Assembly (NCBI GenBank): GCA_900550025.1
Contig: URQP01000022.1
Span: forward strand, 1 to 26,564
From: an uncultured Porphyromonadaceae bacterium
GTDB lineage: Bacteria; Bacteroidota; Bacteroidia; Bacteroidales; Muribaculaceae
Length of the DNA stretch: 26,564 nt
Reading direction: 5' to 3'
The position numbers and the translations under genes are program-made. Every line of letters begins with the position of its first letter. Positions within the stretch are counted from its first letter, which is position 1. Shown here one piece after another: positions 1-7,167 of the stretch. The notes under the pieces are model-generated. The model was given only the letters and a program-made list of their open reading frames with translations. It searched no databases and was not told where the DNA came from.

Positions 1-1
1 G

Positions 2-307
2 GCCGCAATCATCATCCTGCTCAACGTCAGGTATTTCGCGCGCCCTACAGCCGTCAACCGGGCGTTGTCGTCGTTCGGACGGCACTCGCTCGCCATAATG
101 GCGCTCCACATGCCATATATGTTCTTCCTGCGCCGGCAGATATTCCGGCTGCACCTGTTCGAATCGCCTACGGCCAACACCGTCGGCACATTCTTCATCA
201 CATTCGCCCTCATAACCGCGGCCAGCTACCTGCTCGCCATCGCAATCGACACCGCCGTCACACTGTCGAGGCGAAAGCTAACGAAAAAAATCCCGGCAAG
301 ACGATAA
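2..307 (+). CDS. acyltransferase-3 family membrane protein, C-terminal fragment
   Basis: The reading frame is open from the window edge, so only the last 101 residues are visible and the start lies outside. Residues reading LSSFGRHSLAIMALHMPYMF, followed by a long hydrophobic stretch near the C-terminus (FFITFALITAASYLLAIAI), fit the last two membrane helices of acyltransferase-3 / fucose-4-O-acetylase-like integral membrane enzymes, which O-acylate glycans or lipids at the inner membrane. The Leu-Ser-Ser-Phe-Gly-x-x-Ser-Leu motif before a helix is usual for this family. The final residues (LSRRKLTKKIPARR) are basic. The last 17 codons overlap the left copy of a 31-bp direct repeat, and the stop codon lies inside the terminator hairpin of the convergent phosphatase gene. 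The present C-terminus may therefore be a recent fusion. The substrate cannot be told from this fragment. Confidence 0.6.
   Translation, partial: AAIIILLNVRYFARPTAVNRALSSFGRHSLAIMALHMPYMFFLRRQIFRLHLFESPTANTVGTFFITFALITAASYLLAIAIDTAVTLSRRKLTKKIPARR
256..286. repeat. 31-bp perfect direct repeat, left copy
   Basis: These 31 bases recur without mismatch at 3835-3865 in the same orientation; the bases just outside differ on both sides. Here the repeat encodes the basic C-terminal tail of the acyltransferase. At the right copy its complement encodes the last residues and stop codon of comF. The interval between the copies holds just one gene, the large phosphatase. The repeat probably marks an insertion or duplication junction. 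Confidence 0.9.
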
Positions 308-318
308 TCCTACCGGGA
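284..318 (-). terminator. Rho-independent terminator of the metallophosphatase gene
   Basis: On the minus strand, 25 bases after the phosphatase stop codon, TCCCGGTA (318-311) pairs with TGCCGGGA (298-291). This is an 8-bp stem with one G-T wobble and a 12-base loop, followed directly by seven T residues (290-284). It overlaps the last codons and stop of the acyltransferase on the other strand. Confidence 0.8.
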
Positions 319-343
319 CATAAAAGGATGCGGCTATTTCCGC

Positions 344-3300
344 TTACTTGGCATTTTTTACAACTTTATAAACTTTTACCTGCCTATCTTTCTCCACTAT
401 GAAGAAATAGACACCATCTGACAACCCAGATAATGAAACTGCTTCATTATCACCCGAAATATGGCGTGTAAACTGTATTCTGCCCGATACATCCGTCACT
501 TTAAGCAACGAGCCTTCCGCCCCGGCAACATACACTTCATCCACGCAAGGATTGGGATATACGAAATATGACAAATCTTCTGTCCCGGTAATTCCGCCTA
601 TTTTCTCGAAGCTGACTTCCACCGAAGTGTCTTCCGAAATACCCTCCACCACATAAGTAGCAGCATCGCTATCGATTTCCTGTCCGTTGACAATCCACGC
701 CTTGACCTTATAGCCGTCGCCGGGTTCTGCCTTGAATTCCACGTCCTTGCACTCCTGCACAAAGTCGCCATCCGCAATCGCTTCGCCGTCAACAGCAGCC
801 GTCAACGTCCCATCGCCCGCCGAAACGCCGAAATTTACCTTATAATCGTTCAATTCCGCAGCATAAAGCGTAAAACATTCGTCTTCCACGATATTATTAT
901 CGGCATCCCTTACGGTGACTTCCATTTTCTTGCCGTCAACCTCACAATGCAGCCAACGTCCGTTGCGCCCGGTCGATGTCATGTCGCCCAACTGAATGTG
1001 CATCGTTCCGCCAATGACCGGCTCGAATGTGCGGCGGTCTCCGGGCGGGACAAGATTCTGCCCGTTTTCCACCTGCACCCTTTCGTAAGTATGCCCATGC
1101 CCGCAGAACACAAGCTGAACGCCGTGCTTGCTCAGCACCGGGTCGAACAGTGCTTTAGCACCCGGTGTCGATTCGTTCGGATAAACCGGGTAATGCAACG
1201 AAATCACCTTCCACACCTTGTCGGAATTGGCCGTGAGTACCTCGTCTACCCATTTCAATTCCTCCTGAAGCAATGTGGCGGGCGTTTCCGGCCCGCGGTG
1301 TTCCCAGTCAAGGCTTATCACAACCATATTGCCGTATACCGTGGCATACGACCCAGTACCAACTAACCGGGCATCATAATTATCAGACGGAGACACTGAA
1401 TGGTGTCCGTTGATGAACTTGCAGTTATCGGCATCCACATTGCCCATATATTCATGATTACCATAGCCGGAAATTATGTCTATATTAGAGAACACAGGCT
1501 GCTGGTTGAACAAATAGCCATAATATGAATAATAATCGTATCTGTCGTCAGAATCAATCACATCGCCCACATTCAGATTAAACAATGGGGCAACTTCCAG
1601 CTCCTCAGTCGTCTTTGCAGCAGCGATATAACGCGACATATCGGCGGTAGAGGATGCCTGCAAGTCGCCGAAAGCGTTGAAAGAGAACTTATCGGTGTCA
1701 GCCACCGTAGAGAACTCTCGCGTTGCCGACCAGTTCACACCGTCACCTACCTGATATATGTAAGTTGTCCCCGGCTCAAGATCAGTCATTGTCACAACGC
1801 TGCCTTTAGCAACACCGCTGCTCAGCACAGCATTATACTCAAGCAGCTTTGTTTTTCCCTCCAACTGCACAAAAGCCACTTCGCCATCTTCTTTCTTCGC
1901 ATATTTCACGTACGAGCTTTCGCCTGACAGTAATGGATTAGACATCCATGTAATGGTCTTTTGAGTCATCGGCTCAGGGGTAGTGCCTGAACGAATAAAC
2001 TCCGGAGATGCCGTCAGTAGAGGGTCAAGCGTACGCACAAGCCGCGTATACGAATATTTACCATCTTTCTCCACATAGATATTGACCGGTTGCGCCACAT
2101 CGGTGAAGCTCATGCCGCTTGCCACCCCATCAGCACCGGTGGTCTTGGAGTCAAGCGTAGTCTGAAGATTCTCGCTCAAAGCATATACCGTAGCACCTGA
2201 GACAACGTTGCCGTCCATATCGGTAACGGTTATCTCGCCCGGCACACCAACCACGCGCTTGTTGACCGTAAAATCATACGATGCAGTGACATTCTCGCTG
2301 AAAGCCTCGAACAAAGAGAACAAAGAGAATGAATCGTCAGCATACGTCGCCATAGCCGACACCGGCGAGCAACGCAACACGTCGGTAGGGTTGCTGTTCT
2401 TCGATATGTCGATTCTTACAGTCGCCAGTTTGCCGTCGGAAGCGGCATCCACATCATTAACGACAGTCATTGTCAACCGTCCGTCCCGCCCATTAAATTC
2501 ATACGAGCTACCAGACTGCGCCGAAGCGGCAAACTCAACTCCACCGGCATCGGCAACGGTCCCGATATTATTCATCTCCAAGACAAGCTGCAATTCTTTT
2601 ATGTCTTTAGGATTGTCCGTAACGATGTCCAAATAGTAAGGAGTGCCCACATAAGCGGCATCATCCCTCTCCACAGTCACGGCCGTTGCCTTCCCGTCGG
2701 AAGCGTCGACAGTGAATGCCGCCCGCTGGAAAGCGATATTCCCGAAGTTATCCTCCACAATTACCTCCGCGTTATGCGCTCCGTTCGACAGGCTCAATCC
2801 TGTAAGTTCGACTGTGTTTCCGTCCCTGTCCAATACGAATCCCGAATCTCCTTCCCTGAATTCATTGCCATCCACGTCAATGACTACACTTTCATAATTT
2901 ATGCCACTTGAATTTGCCGGAGAATCGTTAAAGGAAGCTGAAATATCGATTTTGCTTGTCGTATATGTCCCTCCGTCGAGAACGGTACCGTTGCCTGTCA
3001 ACGACGGAATCACCGGAGCGGCAAAGTCTTCCGCAAACGATTGGTTAGTCACCCTGATATTGTCAATTATCACATAATCGTTAACATAATAGTTCTCGTA
3101 ACTTTTCAGGACGACAAACCTTATGCAATCGGGATGGAACTCGTGTTCGGCAGGAAGATCGCATTCCACGTATTTCCATCCTGTCCAGTCAATCGAAGAA
3201 GCCAAATCGGTATTTGTCACGCCGGAAGTGGCACCGATAGGACGGGTAGAAACCCTGACCCACATGCCTTGCACACCTTCGGTGGCATACAGCCACATTC

Positions 3301-3664
3301 CAAGCTTCTTGCCGCCGGATGCATTTCCCGGAATCTGCAAATCTTCAGTAGCGGAAGGCGTTATCTGCGCGACAAGCGTCTGCTGTGCCTGAGCATTGGT
3401 GAAATCAATGTTGACTTTCAACGCATAATCGCCAAAACGCACCACATCGCCCTCAGAGGCATCCATCAGTTCAAACGACATTACCTCGCCGCGCGAGCCG
3501 GGGCGGGTTTTCCATTTGTCATAGCTTCCGCTTTCAAAATCATCGAGAATAACAGCATCCGGATCTACTCCGGGTCCAGGATTCTGCGCTTCCATTGTTC
3601 CAAAAAACAACAGAGCCAAAAGCGGCACTGATAATTTCACATAATGTAAAATTTCCTTAATCAT
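344..3664 (-). CDS. secreted multidomain purple-acid-phosphatase-like metallophosphoesterase with T9SS C-terminal sorting domain
   Basis: This is a 1106-residue exported enzyme. It has a signal peptide (residues 1-26, hydrophobic LSVPLLALLFFGT) and an N-terminal beta-rich region starting DDFESG (about 40-200) that resembles a carbohydrate-binding module. Ig-like and cohesin-like segments follow (about 205-460), then a carboxypeptidase-regulatory-like domain (about 470-545) and a fibronectin-like purple acid phosphatase N-domain (about 560-660). The metallophosphoesterase core (about 662-910) shows all metal-ligand motifs: GDLQ near 665, GDVID near 700, GNHE near 734, LHYP near 823 and GHGHTYER near 855. 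An InlB-like repeat region (about 950-1020) precedes a final 75-residue domain (VYPNP near 1034, DVSGR, LSDGVYFF, KVYKVVK) that matches the type-A Por/T9SS sorting domain. The product is therefore probably exported by T9SS and anchored at the cell surface, cleaving phosphoesters. The substrate is unknown. The gene has its own terminator and lies between the two 31-bp repeats. Confidence 0.88.
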   Translation of the reverse strand: MIKEILHYVKLSVPLLALLFFGTMEAQNPGPGVDPDAVILDDFESGSYDKWKTRPGSRGEVMSFELMDASEGDVVRFGDYALKVNIDFTNAQAQQTLVAQITPSATEDLQIPGNASGGKKLGMWLYATEGVQGMWVRVSTRPIGATSGVTNTDLASSIDWTGWKYVECDLPAEHEFHPDCIRFVVLKSYENYYVNDYVIIDNIRVTNQSFAEDFAAPVIPSLTGNGTVLDGGTYTTSKIDISASFNDSPANSSGINYESVVIDVDGNEFREGDSGFVLDRDGNTVELTGLSLSNGAHNAEVIVEDNFGNIAFQRAAFTVDASDGKATAVTVERDDAAYVGTPYYLDIVTDNPKDIKELQLVLEMNNIGTVADAGGVEFAASAQSGSSYEFNGRDGRLTMTVVNDVDAASDGKLATVRIDISKNSNPTDVLRCSPVSAMATYADDSFSLFSLFEAFSENVTASYDFTVNKRVVGVPGEITVTDMDGNVVSGATVYALSENLQTTLDSKTTGADGVASGMSFTDVAQPVNIYVEKDGKYSYTRLVRTLDPLLTASPEFIRSGTTPEPMTQKTITWMSNPLLSGESSYVKYAKKEDGEVAFVQLEGKTKLLEYNAVLSSGVAKGSVVTMTDLEPGTTYIYQVGDGVNWSATREFSTVADTDKFSFNAFGDLQASSTADMSRYIAAAKTTEELEVAPLFNLNVGDVIDSDDRYDYYSYYGYLFNQQPVFSNIDIISGYGNHEYMGNVDADNCKFINGHHSVSPSDNYDARLVGTGSYATVYGNMVVISLDWEHRGPETPATLLQEELKWVDEVLTANSDKVWKVISLHYPVYPNESTPGAKALFDPVLSKHGVQLVFCGHGHTYERVQVENGQNLVPPGDRRTFEPVIGGTMHIQLGDMTSTGRNGRWLHCEVDGKKMEVTVRDADNNIVEDECFTLYAAELNDYKVNFGVSAGDGTLTAAVDGEAIADGDFVQECKDVEFKAEPGDGYKVKAWIVNGQEIDSDAATYVVEGISEDTSVEVSFEKIGGITGTEDLSYFVYPNPCVDEVYVAGAEGSLLKVTDVSGRIQFTRHISGDNEAVSLSGLSDGVYFFIVEKDRQVKVYKVVKNAK

Positions 3665-3834
3665 AAAAATTGATTTTAAGGTGTCGGACTCTTTATAAAC
3701 ACCATCCCGCTATGATAAGAATCCATTAAAAACATCAGCAGGACAATAATTTTAGGCAATATAAGCATTTTTTCCTATACGACAATCACGCATATATTAT
3801 TTTAATATTTATTAGTTTATATTCAAACTTGTAA

Positions 3835-3865
3835 CGTCACACTGTCGAGGCGAAAGCTAACGAAA
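3835..3865. repeat. 31-bp perfect direct repeat, right copy
   Basis: Exact match to 256-286. On the minus strand it encodes the last comF residues (SLAFASTV) and the TGA stop (3839-3837). LSLAFA is a plausible native ComF C-terminus, so this copy is probably the original one for comF. Confidence 0.9.
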
Positions 3866-4526
3866 GTACTTTCACACGGCCGACACCTGCCGCGCCCAGC
3901 ACGTCGCAGCATACGGTAGCAGTCGCGCCGGTGGTGATTACATCGTCGACCAACAGCACTGTCTTACCGGCAACATCTTCTACCACCTCAAAAACCTCGG
4001 CGACATTGCGACGGCGTTCTTCCGACGATTTGGATGTCTGGGATGCGTGCGGACGCACGGCGGCAAGAGCCTCGACCACCTTTATGCCCGCAACGTCCGA
4101 CACACCTTCCGCGATGAACAGACTTTGGTTATACCCCCTACGGCGCAATTTCGACTTATGCAAAGGGACAGGCACAATCATATCCACGCCGTCAAAAAAA
4201 CCGCCGCGCGACAATTCCTCCGCGAACTTCCCGGCAAGGCAAGAAGCCAGTTCCGGGCAGTTACGGTATTTTATATCCTTAATCAGTTCCGAATATTTGC
4301 TCTGCCTGTTATAACGGAAAAAAGAGACGGCAGAATCCACCCACTTGCAACCGACAAACAGGTCGGACACTTCCTGCACACAGCCTCCTGATATTTCCAG
4401 CCGTGGCAAGCCCGACATACAGCCGATGCACATATAGCGTTCACCGTCAGACAATGCCTTCCCGCAAACATGGCAGCAACGCGGGAAAAACAAACCGCCA
4501 AGACTTCTCAACACCATCCCCAGCAT
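3837..4526 (-). CDS. comF: ComF family phosphoribosyltransferase-like protein
   Basis: A 229-residue protein of normal ComF/GntX length. The N-terminus carries a zinc-ribbon-like cysteine set (CC at 17-18, C21, C33, C36). The C-terminal half has the PRPP-binding loop of type I phosphoribosyltransferases (VLLVDDVITTGAT, about 188-200) and the family segment VPVPLHKSKLRRRGYNQS near the middle. ComF proteins are linked to DNA uptake in naturally competent bacteria, but their biochemical role in Bacteroidales is not established. The gene starts 6 bases after the recX stop and is the last gene of the prmC-recX-comF unit. Its final codons lie in the 31-bp repeat. Met4 is an alternative start. No terminator is visible immediately downstream. 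Confidence 0.88.
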   Translation of the reverse strand: MLGMVLRSLGGLFFPRCCHVCGKALSDGERYMCIGCMSGLPRLEISGGCVQEVSDLFVGCKWVDSAVSFFRYNRQSKYSELIKDIKYRNCPELASCLAGKFAEELSRGGFFDGVDMIVPVPLHKSKLRRRGYNQSLFIAEGVSDVAGIKVVEALAAVRPHASQTSKSSEERRRNVAEVFEVVEDVAGKTVLLVDDVITTGATATVCCDVLGAAGVGRVKVLSLAFASTV

Positions 4527-4532
4527 AGCTGT

Positions 4533-5039
4533 CTAAGACATGTCGTCCGGCACGTCTACATCGTCGCCGTTATTAATCAAGCCATTCACCATTCTTGTCA
4601 CAAACGCGGCCTCAAAGCCTCTCGACACGGCATAACGGCACAAGGACACCTTCTTCTTATAAGGGTCGCCGTCCGGAAGCAACTTGCTCTTGGCCGCAAT
4701 CAGCCGGGCAAGCGTCTTCTTGTAATCGTCATCGTCAATCTCCGCCAAAGCCTCATCAGCGAACTCGTCGCAGATGCCGTTCATCCTCAGATAGTACCTG
4801 ATTTTCGTCCGTCCCCATCCGCTAAGATTAAATTTGTCGTACACAAAAGCGTGGGCAAACCGGCGCTCGTCGACATAGCCCTCTCCTTTCAGACGCTCCA
4901 CAACAAGCGCGGCCATATCCCGCGACACGCCCCAACGGCACATCTTCCCGATTAGTTCCACCGCCGAATGTTCCGACTTAGCACACAAAGAAGCACATTT
5001 CAGAAACACATCATCGTAAGTCAACGCTTTCTTTACCAT
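4533..5039 (-). CDS. recX: RecX family regulatory protein
   Basis: A 168-residue, charged, all-helical protein. Family features are the segments EHSAVELIGKMCRWGV, LKGEGYVDERRFAHAFVYDKF and GWGRTKIRYYLRMNGI, which form the repeated three-helix units of RecX. RecX binds RecA filaments and limits recombinase activity. The ATG lies 2 bases after the prmC stop, which indicates co-transcription and probably translational coupling; comF follows after 6 bases. The length agrees with Bacteroidales RecX. No key segment seems to be missing. Confidence 0.88.
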   Translation of the reverse strand: MVKKALTYDDVFLKCASLCAKSEHSAVELIGKMCRWGVSRDMAALVVERLKGEGYVDERRFAHAFVYDKFNLSGWGRTKIRYYLRMNGICDEFADEALAEIDDDDYKKTLARLIAAKSKLLPDGDPYKKKVSLCRYAVSRGFEAAFVTRMVNGLINNGDDVDVPDDMS

Positions 5040-5041
5040 AT

Positions 5042-5911
5042 CTAATCCTTTCTCTTATGAGCGCGGGCAAACCGCCATAGCCCTTGCATGTCGCGCAACA
5101 ATTCCACATCCACATAACCGTCGGCATCAAGCATTTTCTTGATTTCAGCAGGGAAACGGCTGTTAATTTCAAAATACAGCCGTCCGCCCGGCTTCAACGC
5201 ATCCGCCCCAAACCGGGACAAAGCCTTATAGAACCTCAACGGGTCATCATCAGGCACGAACAAAGCCCCGGACGGCTCATAATCGAGCACATTCCTGTCC
5301 ATCCCGGCCTTTTCGCTTTCCGCTATATACGGCGGATTGCTGACTATTATATCATACTTGCCGACTTCAACAGGCATATCCAACATATCACAGCACACAA
5401 AATCTATGTTTCTGGCATTCAACGCCGCAGCATTACGCCGTGCCACCTCAAGCGCCTTCTCGGAAATGTCGACGGCCGTCACTTCCGGGAACTTCAACGC
5501 AAGGGCGAGCGAAATGGCTATACACCCGCTGCCTGTACCGGCATCAAGCACCGACAAATCAGACAAGCCATTTTCGTCAACAATAATATCGACCAGCTCC
5601 TCCGTCTCAGGCCGGGGAATAAGCACCGACCCGTCCACATAAAAATCGTGTCCATGAAACCGGGCCTCATTAAAAATGTATTGCACAGGCCTGCTCTTTT
5701 TCAATTCTTCTACCACTTTATCTATTTTATCCGGAATAAAACCGGGTAAAACCGTATCTTTGCGGAGCAGAATGTCGACAGGCTCATAATGGAGCAAATG
5801 GCGGAAAATGATTCTTATGAACCCTTCCACCTCACCGGCCGGATACAACGGACGCAAAGCCGTCCTTATTGTCCGCACCGCCTGTTCTACCGTCTGTTCG
5901 CGTTCGTTCAT
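5042..5911 (-). CDS. prmC: peptide chain release factor N5-glutamine methyltransferase
   Basis: A 289-residue SAM-dependent methyltransferase that modifies the GGQ glutamine of release factors RF1/RF2 in the cytoplasm. Visible motifs are the SAM-binding loop VLDAGTGSGCIAI and the catalytic NPPY (192-195, in VSNPPYIAES). The N-terminal helical domain contains LIPRPETEELV, typical of PrmC/HemK. An upstream in-frame ATG at 5989 would add 26 residues that overlap ribD on the other strand and would start upstream of the only promoter-like box. The start at 5911 (MNEREQ) is therefore preferred. First gene of the prmC-recX-comF operon and divergent from ribD, 32 bases away. Confidence 0.92.
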   Translation of the reverse strand: MNEREQTVEQAVRTIRTALRPLYPAGEVEGFIRIIFRHLLHYEPVDILLRKDTVLPGFIPDKIDKVVEELKKSRPVQYIFNEARFHGHDFYVDGSVLIPRPETEELVDIIVDENGLSDLSVLDAGTGSGCIAISLALALKFPEVTAVDISEKALEVARRNAAALNARNIDFVCCDMLDMPVEVGKYDIIVSNPPYIAESEKAGMDRNVLDYEPSGALFVPDDDPLRFYKALSRFGADALKPGGRLYFEINSRFPAEIKKMLDADGYVDVELLRDMQGLWRFARAHKRKD

Positions 5912-5916
5912 AAAAT

Positions 5917-5924
5917 CAAAGGTA
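5917..5924 (-). promoter_or_regulatory. putative -7 box of the prmC operon
   Basis: The minus strand reads TACCTTTG, a perfect match to the Bacteroidetes TAnnTTTG -7 element, only 5 bases before the prmC ATG at 5911. Transcription would begin at or next to the start codon, giving a leaderless or nearly leaderless mRNA. No convincing -33 TTTG is present at the expected distance, so confidence is moderate. Confidence 0.45.
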
Positions 5925-5943
5925 ACAAAAAATTGTGGAAAAT

Positions 5944-6996
5944 ATGAATGTCGATGAAAAATATATGCGGCGCGCGCTCCAATTGGCACGGCTCGGCAAT
6001 GGAAACGTGTCGCCCAACCCTATGGTAGGTGCTGTAATCGTGGCTGGCGGAAGAATAATAGGAGAAGGTTTCCACCGCCGCTTCGGCGAAGCGCATGCCG
6101 AAGTCAACGCTATAAATTCCGTAGGAGAATCCAATCTGCCGCTATTGAAAGAATCGACACTCTATGTAACCCTTGAGCCATGCTCGCACTATGGCAAGAC
6201 ACCGCCGTGCAGCGGACTCATAATCCGCAAAGGCATCCCGCGCATAGTAATCGGATGCGCCGACCCTTTCAAAGAAGTGAGCGGAAGAGGAATCAGGATG
6301 CTCCGCGAGGCCGGATGCGAAGTCGAATGCGGCATACTTGAACAAGAATGCCGCGAATTGAACAAAAAATTCATGACAGCCCACACGCTCCATCGCCCAT
6401 ACATATTATTGAAATGGGCAGAAAGCAGCGACCGGATAATGGACCGGCTACGCAAACCGGACGAAAGCCCGGAAAAATTCTCGACACCGGCGACGGCTGC
6501 GCTCGTACACAAACTGCGCTCGGAATACGACGCGATAATGGCAGGGACAAACACCATAATACTCGACAATCCCTCCCTTACGACACGGCTTTGGCAAGGA
6601 AAGAACCCGCTGCGCGTGACAATCGACCGGAACGGGAAAATACCGGCAACAAGCCAAATCCTGACCGACGGAAATCCCACAATAGTATTCACCACCGGGA
6701 AAAAGGCAAACGGCGCCATCGACATTCCATACAGAAAAGAACCCCTTGATTACATCTGCAAAAAGCTCTATGAGCAAGGAATCACATCTTTGATGGTCGA
6801 AGGAGGAAGTTCTCTACTGCAAAGCTTCATAGACCAACAACTGTGGGACGAAATAAGAATCGAGCGCAGCGGGAAAGCCCTGCACTGCGGAGTACCGTCC
6901 CCGACACCGCCTCAAGGCATTTACGACATAAGAAAAGTCAACGGCAACAACATTATCGGGATAAAAAGAGACAAAAGCGACAAATCGGCGGTATAA
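5944..6996 (+). CDS. ribD: bifunctional riboflavin deaminase/reductase
   Basis: A 350-residue two-domain enzyme of the cytoplasmic riboflavin pathway. The N-terminal deaminase domain has the zinc and catalytic motif HAE (H51, E53) and PCSHYGKTPPC (C80, C89). It is joined to a C-terminal NADPH-dependent reductase domain that contains LLKWAESSD, AIMAGTNTIILDNPSLTTR and LMVEGGSSLL. It deaminates the GTP-derived pyrimidine and reduces the ribosyl side chain. A GTG at 5935 is in frame but would only add three residues (MEN); the ATG at 5944 fits the family N-terminus (MNVDEKYMRRAL). No other rib gene is in the window. Divergent from prmC. The SSD motif is followed by R rather than the usual G, a minor departure. 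Confidence 0.93.
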   Translation: MNVDEKYMRRALQLARLGNGNVSPNPMVGAVIVAGGRIIGEGFHRRFGEAHAEVNAINSVGESNLPLLKESTLYVTLEPCSHYGKTPPCSGLIIRKGIPRIVIGCADPFKEVSGRGIRMLREAGCEVECGILEQECRELNKKFMTAHTLHRPYILLKWAESSDRIMDRLRKPDESPEKFSTPATAALVHKLRSEYDAIMAGTNTIILDNPSLTTRLWQGKNPLRVTIDRNGKIPATSQILTDGNPTIVFTTGKKANGAIDIPYRKEPLDYICKKLYEQGITSLMVEGGSSLLQSFIDQQLWDEIRIERSGKALHCGVPSPTPPQGIYDIRKVNGNNIIGIKRDKSDKSAV

Positions 6997-7041
6997 TGAC
7001 AGATTTAATCGTAATTGCTCCCCCATTCCATTTTTAATACA

Positions 7042-7049
7042 TATTTTTG
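7042..7049 (+). promoter_or_regulatory. putative -7 box upstream of DUF6242-type gene (distal)
   Basis: TATTTTTG is a perfect TAnnTTTG match. A TTG at 7015-7017 lies 24 bases upstream, slightly too far for the usual -33 spacing. A weak hairpin starts 7 bases downstream, so this promoter, if used, would give a structured 5' leader of about 110 bases or a short transcript. Confidence 0.35.
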
Positions 7050-7056
7050 CATCGTT

Positions 7057-7092
7057 AAAGCTGCAACACATGGCCTTTTTCGGCTTTGTTTT
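7057..7092 (+). terminator. weak hairpin, possible ribD terminator
   Basis: AAAGCTG (7057-7063) can pair with CGGCTTT (7081-7087): 7 bp with one wobble, a 17-base loop, then GTTTT. The stem is AT-rich at its base and the T-run is short, so this is only a possible terminator for ribD. Confidence 0.3.
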
Positions 7093-7135
7093 ACTGTTTA
7101 ACATTTATTCTTTTCGACCTTTTATAAATTAATTA

Positions 7136-7143
7136 TAAATTTG
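7136..7143 (+). promoter_or_regulatory. putative -7 box of the DUF6242-type lipoprotein gene
   Basis: TAAATTTG is a perfect -7 element ending 24 bases before the ATG at 7168, placing the transcript start near 7150. The -33 region is T-rich (TTTTC at 7111-7115) without a clear TTTG. Confidence 0.5.
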
Positions 7144-7167
7144 CACTTCAATTAAGGCAAACAGATA

